NCBI GenBank assembly: GCA_965649825.1
Contig: OZ287702.1
Coordinates: forward strand, 248,001-312,000
Direction: 5' to 3'
DNA length: 64,000 nt
Source: Penicillus capitatus
Taxonomy: Eukaryota; Chlorophyta
Positions 32,519 to 44,434 of the stretch are shown in pieces. The position numbers and the translations under genes were made by a program. A model generated the notes under the pieces. That model made no database searches and was not told the origin of the DNA. It saw only the letters and a list, made by a program, of their open reading frames with translations. Numbering within the stretch: the first letter of the stretch is position 1; each line of letters begins with the position of its first letter.

Positions 32519-34413
32519 TTAATTGGCAACAGGCTGCGAGATCTGAGCATCGAGTTTCTGCAGGAGCTTCTGAGAATAGCTCGGACTGTAATGCATAACG
32601 ATCTCCTCTGGATACTGACGGTTGATGGTTTCGATAACATCCGTCAGCGAGGAATCGGGTGCCTCCGCCATCTGCTGCAGCAAAGCGAGGCCACCCGAAT
32701 GCACAAAATGCGAACGTCCCTGCGGGTCACTCTCAAGGACTTTTGACAACTGTTCCAGTACCGACTGCATCAACGTGTCTTCGACTTTCCTGTACATAAG
32801 AGGGCGTCGAGGAGATGAGGAGAAGCTGAGGACAGACTTGTGCACGAGGGCTTCGAGTGGTGGCATATATGTCAGCTTCATGACAATGGTCCGCAAGGTT
32901 TGCTGGCATTTGGTCTTGAAATCTTCGGACGACTTCTCGTTGGCTTCCCAATCGACGAGGTCGCTCAGAATTCCTGAAAAGGTAGACGGGTGATGATCGG
33001 CAGAGGGCATGCGATGATATGCCTGTGACAGCAACAGCTTTTGCGTGTTCTGAGCTGTGTTTTCCGATTTGAGCCAGGGTCCAGGTCGCGGCGCCCTTTA
33101 GGACGTCTTCATCTTCGTTTCGTATGACATCAACAAGCGGCAGCACGGCTTTCTCGGCAATGACAGTCGACGCGAGGGTCTCGCTAAAGGCGGCGACGAA
33201 ACCGATGGCCATAACACCCGGTAAACGGAAATGGCCTGGGGCAACGCCTGGGAGTCACGACTGTCATACTGCTCTCTGAATACCTTCGCTATCTGTGATG
33301 TGGTCGACCAAAGCGGCGACGCTTCCTTGACTGACCACAAGCTGTGCCAGTTCTGGAGTGTGTTTACAAATGTCTTTAATCAGGATGGCTGTCGTTTTCT
33401 TCACGGACTCGTCAGGAAACTTGAGCGACGTGAGCATCTTTGGAAAGATCTGCATGTCGACCACTGTCTCTGCCAAATCCGCCGAATGTCTGGCGATGTT
33501 CGCCAAGAAAATAAACGCCTGTGGATAGCACAAAAGATCTCTCTTGGAAAAAGCGCAATGCCTGACGGACATACCTGTCGTCTGAGTTTTCCCTCGGAGT
33601 GCCCAATCCATCGAGCAACATGCGGAACGGCGCCGGCATCCACGACGAGCTGCGCCAGTTCCGCGCTGTGCTTTGCGATGTCGCCAAGTGCCGAAGCAGC
33701 TATTCTCTTGAGTGAATCCTCTTGTTCCTACAGCTTTGCCGATCATGCAGATTCCTTACAGGCATTGTGCCCTCGAGGTCTACTTGGATGCAAACAACGA
33801 GTGGCGGAATGACACGAGCATCGACAACTTGTTGTGCCAGATCTGGCTCATGGGATGCAATGTATCCCAGAGTCCACGCCGCCGCTTCCCTCACGCTCCA
33901 GTCCAGATCTTCTAAGCAAGCGATGAGCGGACGAATGGCTCCCGACGCCACAACCGTTTGGGCCAAAGTCGGAGAATGCCGCGTGATTGCTCTTAAACAG
34001 TTCGCCGCCGCTTTCTTGGTATAACGGGTCGGCGCATCGAGAGAGGCAACGAGCAACGGCAAGACGTCGAGATGGACGAGAGCCTCTGCTAAACGATCAC
34101 TCGCATGGGCAAGCCGTCCAAGTGCCACAGCTGCGCCATGTTGGATACTATAATGCATGGGTCCTGTTGTGCCGTGTAGGGGAGACTATCGCACCTAGGG
34201 ACTGTGTCGATCAGCAAGGCTTTTAGGATACCGAGGGCGCCTGCTTTCTCCAAGAACTCGATGTTCTGCAGTCCATAGACGTTTTCAGGGTTAGTTCTGC
34301 GATCACCATGCGCTTGCCTGTGGCGCCTTGGCCAATTCTCCAACAGTCGTGACAAAAACCAATCGCTCTTTCTGGAATTTCTCGAACGCGAGAAGCACAG
34401 GACGCGCCGCCAT
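32519..34413 (-). CDS. SPAG6: SPAG6 / PF16, central-pair armadillo protein
   Basis: Armadillo-repeat protein of the axonemal central pair, needed for ciliary beating. Start MAARPVLLAFEKFQKERLVF at 34413. Repeat blocks in order: NIEFLEKAGALGILKALLID, SIQHGAAVALGRLAHASDRL, KAAANCLRAITRHSPTLAQ, LDWSVREAAAWTLGYIASHE, ELAQLVVDAGAVPHVARW-like, KKTTAILIKDICKHTPELAQ, KGAATWTLAQIGKHSSEHAK, and the C-terminus SQKLLQKLDAQISQPVAN. Match over the full family length of about 500 residues. Several short introns. LHC start lies 93 bp beyond its stop on the same strand. Confidence 0.93.
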
Positions 34414-34529
34414 GTACAGAAAAGATCTTTCAAATGACGCTTTACATAACGTTCTGGTCAAGCAGCGCCATTTCACGTGTAAACACAATCGGCCATTCCG
34501 AGAAAGCGCCTCTTCTCGTAGTTGTCGCC

Positions 34530-36846
34530 TCAAAGAACTCGATTTTTGGTTCGAGCGAGCGCGAAATAGGATGGTCTGCATCTCGGTCGACTGAACAGCG
34601 ACATCTGTCTCGAACAAGAGATGCGTCGTCGATGCAACGGCGTTACTCTCGACGATCGACGTCGACCAGGGAACGGACGCCAGAACACTGCTTGTGGGGC
34701 AGGAGGACTGCGCCGTTCATCGATCGATGACTGAGGCGGCGGTTCTTCTTTGGAGATGTCGGCATGTTTCAAGATGTCCTGCAGTGCCGCGTGATCCAGG
34801 GTGGATGAATCCTGGGTTCGGTGTTCTGTCAGAATGAGTCGTTTTCGGACCGCAGGGCGAAATTTCAAACCCAAGATAAGGAGGATGGATAGAAGGACGC
34901 CAGAAGCGACGAAACCAGTATTCGCGAGAGCCAAAGGCAGACCTGTAGGCAACACACATTCAGAACAGATCGTCCAGCTGCAGTGATAGTTACGGGAGTG
35001 GGGGACGTTTGGGCGAATGACTGCTACTGCTATAGCGATGCTCGACATCGTTAGGGCAGATAGGGTGGACGAACAATAGGAGATCGTGGCCATCAGTCCC
35101 TCATTCAATCGGAAGTCCATGGCATTCTGTACTGCCTAAATCAGAGCGTCGTTGTGAATGTGTTCAAAGACACAAACGATTACGTGCAGCGAGATGGGCG
35201 CTTGTGTGATCAACAACAGAGGCAATGCGAATGGCGTGTAATCAGGATAGCGATAGTAGCAGCCAAGAATCACAGAACACGACAGAACGAGGCCAATCAG
35301 CAGACGATTGCCAACAACCAAGAGAGAAGCAAACATCTGCCATATGCAACCGCAGATTGCAGACACCCCTTTGTATGAGAACAGCAACCTGTTTGGCATC
35401 GCCCCAAGTTGTGGGAAATGTGAGGCCAGTAGCCATGAGAGCCAGAGGCCGATGGAGGGCAGCCGATGTCCTTGTGATGACATGCATCTGTAAACACCAT
35501 CTGTCTCGTTGTGTGGCATACATAAAGATCACTGTTTACTGTCGGTGAGAGGTCTTGATTGAGGAGATTGATGACGAAGGCAGCTGCTGTCGCCCAGAGA
35601 ACCGGCTGCTGAAGGACACGATGAAGAGCATCTGTGAGCCTTCCGCCGCCGATCTGGACATTCCTGGCGGCTTTCGCTGCCTGTGTCGCTCCGCTGACGG
35701 CATCTGCACATTGCCAAACATCCAAAGGCGATATAAGTTTGTTTTTAGCCCAACGCCCTACCTGAACAGAAAACAATCACTCGTGCTATTCACACTTCCA
35801 AACTGCCGGTTACTTGCATTCTACCATCGCTGAAGGTTCGGATCCCGATGCCGTTTCTATTCCCATCTAGCCACTCACCTTCGTAGAGACCTCCCTGCAA
35901 GTAGACCCATCCAGTGAGTATTCTCTCGATTTGTCTCATATCTGACAGCGGGGAAGTAGTAGACACCACGGCCGTTTTTCTGATTAGCTTTCCACTCTCC
36001 TTCGTATGTTGCACCGCTCTTGTACCTTATGAGTAAGATGCGTTCGGAGAAGATACCAGGGAACAAAAGACACTTGTAAGATCCAACGCCTTCTTTGTTC
36101 AGTCCATTCCACTGACCGCTGTAGACGGAACCGTCCTGATGCACATAGGATGCCGGAAATGCAGGTCCAGCTGAGGCAAAACTCAGATACGACAGCACAT
36201 GATCTACAGAAGCACATTCAGCTTCCTCGTGTTCTTACCGTAGTTTACCAGCAAAGATGTTGGCAGCGTTGAACAGAATGACAGACTGTAAACCGATGTA
36301 TCCAAAGAGACTCTCTGCCAGAGGGAAACTCCACAGAAGCGCCGATGAACCCACAGAGCATCCTACCCAATCGACACTCACATCAGACATCAAGCAATGT
36401 GGGATTGGACCCATAAAAATGGCACGCTGTCTGGCATGACTCCGTTGAAACCACATCCTGTCCATCGAAGAAGCGAGATGGAGGATGTTGACGGCTAGGA
36501 GAGTACCGGGAGCTGACATGAGAGGCAAGATTGAAGAGAAGGCCACTTCCACAGGCAACGAGACTCAACGATGTCCATCTCCCTTGACTGACACTCTTTG
36601 GCCCAAATGCCAAGAAAACGGACTATCGTACGCGCAGAGGGATTGCAGGACAAGTGCAGGACAGGTCACCCAGGAGACGAGCTTCACCGCCGCCTGTCAT
36701 CTCGCATTCGGTATTGAGAGATAAGGATCAGAGACATGAGGTGTCTATACGTTGGCGTCTGCGTCGTCCGCAAACTGAAGGCGACGTAGCGCCAAACCGC
36801 TGAGGAGACAGCAAATATCTTGCGCCAGCGGCAGCAGAGCTTCCAT
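34530..36846 (-). CDS. AEC (PIN-like) transporter with MORN repeats inside the central loop
   Basis: Multi-pass transporter of the auxin-efflux-carrier family. N-terminal half: MEALLPLAQDICCLLSGLAL, then across a GT-AG intron AAVKLVSWVTCPALVLQSL, and the AEC signature FPLAESLFGYIGLQSVILFN then AANIFAG. Next come three MORN repeats: DGSVYSGQWNGLNKEGVGSY, SGATYEGEWKANQKNGRGVY, GGLYEGEWLDGNRNGIGIRT. An in-frame join at about 35771 leads back to transporter: LQQPVLWATAAAFVINLLNQ, then HRPLALMATGLTFPTTWGDA, then membrane segments LLIGLVLSCSVILGCYY, FALPLLLITQAPISLH and FVASGVLLSILLILGLKF. All introns that join these parts have GT-AG ends and kept phase, except one near 36640 with two possible donors. 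A basic tail follows. MORN repeats often bind membranes or lipids; that they regulate transport is my inference. Confidence 0.8.
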
Positions 36847-37094
36847 GTCTAAGCAACCACCACTTAGCACGCGATCCGTCACTTCATTGCACTGTTTTCT
36901 GTTCGGCAAAGCGGTCGAGTCGGTCACCGTCCTTTTCTGTCTAGCCGGAGTTCTCTATCTTGCGAACATCACAGCAGGTGCCACTGCTTCACGTAAAAGG
37001 TCATCCTGGTGTTCGTCGGTTTTTCACGTCGGTTAGCATTGTTTTTAGGAACTGCCTTTTGTTGTTGTACACGAAAGAATTTGACTCCGTAGTG

Positions 37095-38066
37095 ATGAGT
37101 CCTCCAAGTCTCCTGCACGATGAGATCGTCCGTTTCGCCGCCAAGATGACACCATTGCCCGAAGAACATCAGCGGTGTGAAAAGTTGATCGAAGTTCTTC
37201 GAAAAATTGCTTATGAAACGTATGGACGCGACGTTGAGCTATCTCCATTTGGCAGCTATTCCAATGGACTGGCAGCTCGGCATTCAGATTTGGATATCGT
37301 CATCACTGGATTACTAAAACCCGATACACCTGAAGGCTTTTTTGGCCACAAACAAGTTCTGGTCTGGGAACTTCTTGAAAAATTGGAACAACAGATAGTC
37401 GTCTGTCCAGCCTTGCATGTAGTGAATGTTCAGTTTATACGTCATGCGAAGGTCCCGATTCTCAAAGTTGCCTTAGAAGACCAAGTGATGATGGATATCA
37501 GCATCAATGACGAAACATGTATGCGGGCCGCGAGCTTTGTCTTAGAGAAGGTTCGACGGAATCCTGCTCTGAGACCACTCTGTTTGGTCCTCAAAGCCAT
37601 TCTCAAGGCTTATCATCTGGGAGAGGTACGGGAAGGTGGACTCGGAGGCTACTCCCTGACGAACATGGTGATGGCCCATGTGCAAGAAACGGTCAAAACT
37701 GGTCGTTCTTTGCACGATTTTGGAGACCTCCTCGTTTCGTTTTTTCTTCGTTTTGGGCATCAATTCGATGCAGAGAAACAGGCTGTGTCTGTTCGAAAGG
37801 GAGGGGTCGTGCCCAAGTCGCATGTGACCTCTGATGCTTACAGGAGTCGCCCTATGCGACCAATGGGCGCATCACGACGTTCATCCATGCGTTGGTTCAT
37901 TGAGAATCCCATAACGGGCCGCGATGTTGCACAGGGATCCTACAAAGTCTATCTCATCAAGGATCTTTTTACGGCCGCCTATGCAACTCTTAAGTCCGCC
38001 AAGAAGGAAAGCACAGATAACATCTTTCCTGAACTATTTGATCTGAAATTTGGCAACACGAACTAA
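37095..38066 (+). CDS. TRF4/PAPD5-type non-canonical nucleotidyltransferase
   Basis: Adds nucleotides to RNA 3' ends, marking RNA for processing or decay. Pol beta-like fold: LLHDEIVRFAAKMTPLPEEH, FGSYSNGLAARHSDLDIVIT with the GS and D-x-D catalytic motif, and third aspartate in VMMDISIND. The central domain has RPLCLVLKAILKAYHLGEVR and GGLGGYSLTNMVMAHVQ; the end ENPITGRDVAQGSYKVYLIK DLF-type helix closes the PAP core. About 323 residues in one exon. It is short compared with yeast Trf4, and an earlier exon may be missing. It is divergent from the AEC-MORN gene (248 bp). Confidence 0.85.
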   Translation: MSPPSLLHDEIVRFAAKMTPLPEEHQRCEKLIEVLRKIAYETYGRDVELSPFGSYSNGLAARHSDLDIVITGLLKPDTPEGFFGHKQVLVWELLEKLEQQIVVCPALHVVNVQFIRHAKVPILKVALEDQVMMDISINDETCMRAASFVLEKVRRNPALRPLCLVLKAILKAYHLGEVREGGLGGYSLTNMVMAHVQETVKTGRSLHDFGDLLVSFFLRFGHQFDAEKQAVSVRKGGVVPKSHVTSDAYRSRPMRPMGASRRSSMRWFIENPITGRDVAQGSYKVYLIKDLFTAAYATLKSAKKESTDNIFPELFDLKFGNTN

Positions 38067-38478
38067 TCCATCCATAAACACATATCTATGGGGGTTCGAT
38101 CTTTGTACTTATTGTATGGGTCCTCCTCATGTTGACTCTTCCTATCCTGTCTGTTTGTCAGTCCTTCCGTACGTCTGCGGTTTGTGTTGGGCGGTCGATA
38201 TGTTTTATGTACATGTACACAATGTAGTCCGAGTGAGATCTGTCGCCCTTCATGAATATGCATCTCGGTGGGCCTCTCCGATGAGAGTATGATGAAGGTT
38301 ATGAACGCATCAGAAATTCTTTTTTCAAAGTCGTTGTATGGTGGTTGGTTGTTCAATCTATTGTTTTGGGAGAAATTCCTTGATGGGTCTGATAGAAGCC
38401 GTTAGAGTCAACTAGAATGGTATGCTGCGTTGTAGCCAGACACATATCTCATACCTGTATCTCGCACTTCCCCATACG
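38067..38478. other. Gap between convergent TRF4-like and Hsp110
   Basis: About 410 bp. Open frames lack domains. TGTACATGTACA at about 38209 is a palindrome. Otherwise presumed 3' UTR and terminators. Confidence 0.45.
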
Positions 38479-40977
38479 TCATTCTGTTGTATCCATTGCC
38501 TCGCCTTCCGCCTCTTCTTTCTTTGGATCTTCTGTCTCGGCGGGAGCTGCCTCAGTCCCGGCTGCAGCTTCGTCTTGTTTCTTCGCAGGCTCCTCTTTCT
38601 TCGGAGGTGGTGCGGGTTTTGGTTTCGACATAATGGGTCGACAGAATCGCTCGACGACCTCTGCCTTCTTCGAGATCTCTGTGGACAGAACGCAGGGATT
38701 GTCTGTTTTGAGCAGCTGTTGTTGCATTTGGAGCTTTTCTGATAACCACTTCACCGCTGCTTCACACTCTCTGATGACCTTTTCCTTCTCTTCTGCATCG
38801 ATATGTTCATATTCCGCCACATCCGATGTTGCCATGGCGATGTAGTTGGAACACAGCTGATTCAATATCTGTGCTGCAGCGGGACGTGCATTGGACTCCG
38901 ACAGTCTTAACTCGATCGGATCGCCCATCTTTTTGAGTTCTTCCAGCTTAGCCGTGTAAACACTCTTCGTTTGATTCTCCCCATCTTCGTAAAGCCAATC
39001 CTCCGTTGCCTCCAAGATCGGTGGAATCTTTTCCAGCTCCACCGGCTTTGCAAACTCTGCAAGGTCTCCAGAAAGCCGACTCCGTAGAGAATAGACATAC
39101 GATTCGACGGCATTTTTCTTCTCCTGGGTCTCTTCGCAGAGCTTGTCCTGGGCGGCCATTTTGCCTTCCAACTCGAGGTAAGTGTTCATGGTCTCGGTGT
39201 CCAGTCCTGTATCCTTTTGGATGGTAAAGGGAACGTCGAATCTCTTTATTTTCATCTTTTTCTCCACTCGAGGAGCAGCTTCTTTTCCATCTCCGTTGGA
39301 AGCCGCCGCTTCTGCTCCGTCTGCTGGAGCCTTCTCACTCTTTTCATCTTTGGTTGGTACTTCGACTGGGACTTCGATCTCTTCCTCTTCGACCGATTGG
39401 ACAGAATCGATCTCTAACAGGCCATGGATATTGATTCGGACTTTCACTTTGATCTTCGCTTTCTCAGCGCCTTGTGGCACAACAACGGGTCCAATTTCAT
39501 AGCAGCCGACAGTTTTGTTTTCGCATGGAGGCAACAATGTATCATCTGGGTAGGAAGCTGTAATACGAAACGGCTCAGATCGGAAAAAAGTGAGAAGCTT
39601 GGTGGCTGGATAGGGACTGTTCCGTTCAAAGACAAGACTCTGTGTAGGCTCACCGTCCTTCTCCCATGAAAAGGCCACAGCGTACGGCTGACAGTTCATG
39701 ATCTCAAATTCCTTGACTCGAAAGACGGGACTCAACATTGCACATTGTAGGGCACATCCACGAGCGATGCACTCTTTTGCATTCAGTGTCCGACTGACAG
39801 GTTTCTTGAAGAACTCTTCGACCAATCGTTGAACGGACGGAGTACGAGATGCCGCTCCAACCACTTCCACAGAACTGATCTGATCGATCGTAATTCCTGC
39901 CTCTTCCAAGGCTCGTTCACAAGGAGCCACCACCCTATTCGTCAACGACTCTGAAAGAGCTTCAAATTTTTCTCTTGTGACGTGACTTGTGAAATCTGTA
40001 TCTTCCATCAAACATTCCACACTCATAATGGCTTCACTATTGGTGCTGAGCATCTTCTTCGTCTACACCATCACATTCTGAGGTAGATTCGAAAGACGCA
40101 AAGTTATGCAGTGACCTTTTCTGAACTATTTCTTAGTCGGAAGCAGGCTTTGGGATTTGACAGGACATCGAGTTTTGTCTTCTGCTTGAATTCCTCAGCA
40201 AAGTGTAGAAAGAGAACTTCGTCGAAATCGCGTCCTCCTAGATTCCGATCCCAACAGTTGGACAGGATCTTTAACTGTCCTTTCTTTAGTGAGACGATGC
40301 AAACCTAAGAGACCATTCATTGCACTCCACCGTCATTTTTATCATAGTACGCATACTTGCAGACTTGTGTGACCCAAGTCCACAAATACAACATGAATCG
40401 GATCGGTCTCGGGTAAATCGCTCCGGAAGATGCCATAGGCCAATGCCACGGCGGCTGTATCATCCATTATTTTCAAGCAATTCAGCCCAGCAATGCGTGT
40501 GGCATCCAGCATTGCATGGCGCTCTTTTTCTGTGTAGTACCCAGGAACAGAGACCACGCAATCTGTAACGCCGATGTTCGTGTTGTTGGTCACAATTTGT
40601 TTCAAATGGACCAGATTCATGGCAACGATCTGTTCAGGCGAAAAAGTCGCCACTTGATTGCAGTACTGCACCTGAACAAGACATCCACCATCTGGCCCCT
40701 CCTTGACGGTAAATGGAAAGCGCTGGAGATCCGATTGGACGTCTGGACTGCGGTACATCTTGCCCAATAAACGCTTCAACTGCGTCAACGTGTTCTTCGG
40801 GTACATTGTCTGCTTACTCGCCGCAACGGAGCCCATGTAACGCTGCTCATCTCCGAAGTACACGACGCATGGGGTCTCACGTTTCGCTTCCGTGTTAAGC
40901 AAGACATCGATGCCACGTTTTTGCGCCAACGCCACAACAGACGTGGCATTACCGAGATCGAAACCGACGACCGACAT
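38479..40977 (-). CDS. Hsp110 / Sse1-type chaperone
   Basis: Cytosolic Hsp70 relative that exchanges nucleotide on Hsp70. Start MSVVGFDLGNATSVVALAQK with the Hsp110-type phosphate loop, then RETPCVVYFGDEQRYMGSVA, LLGKMY, FSPEQIVAMNLVHLKQI, VVSVPGYYTEKERHAMLDAT, GLNCLKIMDDTAAVALAYGI. A middle exon adds NCWDRNLGGRDFDEVLFLHF; the last exon has MSVECLMEDTDFTSHVTREK, then VVGAASRTPSVQRLVEEFFK, an acidic, P-rich loop typical of Hsp110 and a helical lid. Ends GEAMDTTE. About 790 residues, a normal length. It faces TGD4-like across 101 bp. Confidence 0.93.
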
Positions 40978-41078
40978 CTGGTGCAACTCTCCAATGCCTC
41001 AAGTCGATGGCTGTCGCTCACGTCTTATCTCGACAACACGAAATTGCCAGAAGTCTCTCGAACGTTCATTAAAGGAAG

Positions 41079-43201
41079 ATGACGGAACGGCAGTGTCTGA
41101 GAAATGAACTGAGGGAGAGTCTGTACCGCCCATTATGGGGAGCGAAGAAGCAGTCGCCGGCTTCGCTTGACGGTGTGGTGCGCTGCTTTCCGAGTGAGAC
41201 ACCTGTGGGACCTTTGACTCGACCCACTGGACTCTCCCGAGCACAACAGCTCGTGGTCTTCGATACTCTCAAGATCATCTGCCTCCCAAGCTTCTGTCAC
41301 AGTCACGGAGGCGTGGTTCGACATTAAGTGCATGAAAGTTGCTGAAAGAGAGGGATCGTTTGGACTTAGACGGTGGATCGGGCGTTTCCACTGATCGGGA
41401 CAGCGAGATGGTGGTCAGCATTGCTTGCGCGGATAAAAGTGCAGAAATGCCTGCAGCAGGCGGGATCGACATTTATGGACAAAGTGCGGTCGTGATGGGA
41501 CAGTCACCTCTGTGATGCCGAAGTGCGTTAGGTCAAGAGTATCGGCATTGGCGAGAACTACTCCCTGAGTCTACGGACCAAAGCACGCATTGGAAGGTGA
41601 TTTCGACGCAGCATTGTTTGGCAAATGCTGCAATGATAATGGCAGTCGCACATCGATTGAAGGAGTGATGGAAACGGATGATGCATCGAACGTGCGGCAT
41701 CTGTTCGCCAAACATCCTGAGACGATGCGTGGAGAGATGCCGGATCGATGGGAAGGCATCGGTGGCAAAGTGGAGGTGGTCCACAAATTCGATCCCTTCA
41801 AACTCTTCATCAGCTGGGCGTTCAGAGAGAGATTCCACACACCCAACTCCTCTCTCTTGCTTCCTTCTCTTCTCTCAACGGAGATTGTGTCCAACGATCT
41901 GCACAAACCCTTTCATTACCGCCTGGGCCTGCATCAAGTCATCCCTGATCTGCTGTCGATCTGTTTGCACAGCGATGGTTGGTGCAGGTTCTGGATGTCT
42001 TTCCAAATGCATCAGATGTTGAGCATGACAGCAACAATGCCATCTACTTTCAAGGGGGCTTTGGGTTGGATGGTGTTGCCACATTGCTGCAGTCGCCAAG
42101 GGCGAAGAGAGAAACAAAACAGGATCGGCTTGGACAGATGCGAGAGGGAAAGCTGAGCGGTGTGAGCTTCGATCGCTCATTCTCAGACACACGTACCAAA
42201 GAACGTCGTCCTGGTGTCCATCCATCTTCCTCGACGTCTGACACTTCCGACAGTACCATCCATTCCCATCTGCATCCTCCGTCTGCTGAAATGCTGTGCT
42301 GTATGAGGCAGTCCAGCCTTTCCGTCTGCTGAGCAGATTTTGAAAGACCTCCAAGGACACACCTCTGCTCTTCAGAAATCGTCTGAGGTTCTTTCCAAAG
42401 CAACCGAGGATGTAAAGGACGGGAAACTGAAGAGATGGAAGTCTCGTTTGGAGAAAGGACTGTTTGGAATCAACAAAAGAGCACGGTATCATGCCTTTCT
42501 CCCTCCAGCCCATCTCAAAGTTGGAGGACTGGCTGGCGTGGTGGCATCCTTTGGATTTCATAAAGATGGTCTGGAACGACCCCTCTTCGTTGAGAGTGGT
42601 CCAACGACGCCCTCCTTTCGTCACTGGAATACCATGAGATGGCGATCTGCCGTAGATGATCATCCCATCAAGTCTTTCTTGGGATGCAGCATCAGTGCTC
42701 AACTGGGACGCATGCGTCGTCGAATCTTGAGCTTCACTTCTGCCTTGGTTCAGTTTGAATGCACGGTGCCCATCATTACGGGACAGGCTTCGCTTCCACG
42801 ACGACTACAGAGCATTGCTGCTTCCAGTCGACGCAATCTCATGATTGGCACCGTTCCTGTGCGTCCTCTGGTCAACTTCTCCTACACTCAACAGGCAACA
42901 CAGCACAAACCAACAAACATGAATGGTTGCCACACAGTTCGCGTTCTCGTAGGTTTTTGGTCCTGTTCGAGCAAAAGTCGACTATCGAGTCGGTCTCGAA
43001 TCGTCAATCGGCATCGGCAGTATGCCGAATCTTCATCCAATGAATGCTTTTTACAGGCAACTTCAGAGTGTGCGTCCGTGCATCGTTGATGCTCAGTATG
43101 GTTTCGACTTTGTCGTTCCCGGGACACAAGGGGCTGTCAAATTCTGCGGATGGTATGCACCTTACAAGAAAGAAGCGATGGCAGAACTTCGTCTTTTCTA
43201 A
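41079..43201 (+). CDS. TGD4-like plastid outer-envelope lipid transport protein
   Basis: In plants TGD4 is a beta-barrel-like outer-envelope protein that binds phosphatidic acid and moves ER lipids to the plastid. Here the N-terminus LYRPLWGAKKQSPASLDGVV, then CFPSETPVG, LSRAQQLVVFDTLKIICLPS matches the plant start in order and spacing. Further on, KPFHYRLGLHQ matches the PESGLRYRFGLHK-type block. Later exons are rich in alternating strand patterns (PLVNFSYTQQ, RAKVDYRVGLESSIGIGSMP, DFVVPGTQGAVKFCGWY) and end ELRLF at 43201. Several exon joins between 41330 and 42350 were not fully solved. Antisense frames with a WYCRKC look are shadows. Confidence 0.7.
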
Positions 43202-43309
43202 CAACGGAGAGATGATGACCAAACACACCCACATACATGCAGCATCACACGAATGTGTACCATCTCTTTTTACCATAAACAAACAGCGTGAACGTTTATT
43301 GTTGTTTGA

Positions 43310-44113
43310 CTAGGCGAGAAGGGAGTAGATGTATGCAGCGAGGGCCAATAGGATCACGATGAGTGTTATATCAAAACAGATGTTCGTACGGCGTCCCATT
43401 TTTTCCAGGACGCTTCGCATTTGCTGATTGCGTGTCTTGATCTCTCCCTTCACATGGTCCAATTGCTCCTCCATGGTATCCAACACAGGTTCCTGGACTT
43501 CGACTTCTTGACGCATATCGCGTGCAAGATTGCCCAGTACACCGACGCCGCGTTCAATGCGATTCAGTGCCTCGTCTTGACGTTTCTTCGATTCTTCCCA
43601 TTCGGTCTCGAGTTGACGCGTCTCGTCTGTATGTTGGAACTCTTCTGGTCGCACAGTCCCTGGTCCTTCGAGGCGTGTACATGTCGAGGGTCGACTGCAG
43701 CTGGCGTCGCTGCGGCGATTGGGAGCAACGACACGAATTCCATCAGGTATCGCCTGGATGGCGTCGGCGAGTGCTTCCAGTGTTCGCTGCCGTTCGCTTA
43801 CAAGAACAGGTGTTACGTTCTTGCCTTTGCGTGTTGTTTTCTGCAGCTCCGGGAGACGCGTTTGGAGCAAGGCATTTTTTGCGCGGCGAATTTCGGCGTT
43901 TTTGGCGGCGACCGTGGCTCGATTCTTGAGTTCTGAGACTTCTTCAGCCTGACGTTCCAGGTCGCGAATTTCGGATTCGATACGGCGGACATTGTCATCG
44001 AAGCTGCCGGGTTCTGTCGATGTTCCGGGGTGAGCGGCGAGCGGTGCATCGAATTTCTCGTATTTCTGAAGAAGATGCTCCGTCCGGCACAGAAGGTCGC
44101 CAATCGAAGTCAT
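43310..44113 (-). CDS. Qc-SNARE of the SYP7 type
   Basis: Membrane-fusion SNARE. A single exon of 267 residues. The N-terminal part SIGDLLCRTEHLLQKYEKFD and ELKNRATVAAKNAEIRRAKN with LADAIQAIPDG is the SYP7 pattern known from plants. The SNARE helix runs from about residue 165 to 235 with the zero-layer glutamine region (VLDTMEEQLDHVKGEIKTRN), followed by a C-terminal anchor TLIVILLALAAYIYSLLA. In plants these proteins act at the ER and plasma membrane. The site of action here is inferred by homology only. Confidence 0.88.
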   Translation of the reverse strand: MTSIGDLLCRTEHLLQKYEKFDAPLAAHPGTSTEPGSFDDNVRRIESEIRDLERQAEEVSELKNRATVAAKNAEIRRAKNALLQTRLPELQKTTRKGKNVTPVLVSERQRTLEALADAIQAIPDGIRVVAPNRRSDASCSRPSTCTRLEGPGTVRPEEFQHTDETRQLETEWEESKKRQDEALNRIERGVGVLGNLARDMRQEVEVQEPVLDTMEEQLDHVKGEIKTRNQQMRSVLEKMGRRTNICFDITLIVILLALAAYIYSLLA

Positions 44114-44434
44114 CCCCCGACGTCAAAATGAAATGCGCGCATCACCAATGCAACAATTGTCGCGTCCTTATCTCCACACGATGTCTATGATGTCATAGCG
44201 AAGACGACAGACAGCCGTCAGCATCAGCCGACTCTGCACGAGATGCTCCATCTTGGCCAACAGGCGCTGTATGGATGCATAATGTTTATGTGTTTTGAGA
44301 TATGGGATTTCAGAAATATCGATAATGATCGGGGTGTGAACATCGTGCGAGAGGCAGTCATTGCGTGCCATGTCGATGATTTCTCTGTAAACGCCTTTCG
44401 TCTGAACGCAAATCGACGCGAAACCGCGTGGAAG

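Noticed and set aside
41875-42702. Minus-strand frame of 275 residues with WYCRKC, like a ubiquitin protease zinc part
   Set aside because: It lacks the Cys and His boxes of the family, and the plus strand here continues the TGD4-like gene.
43421-43936. Plus-strand frame of 171 residues, cysteine- and leucine-rich
   Set aside because: Exact antisense shadow of the SYP7-type SNARE, which has domain support.
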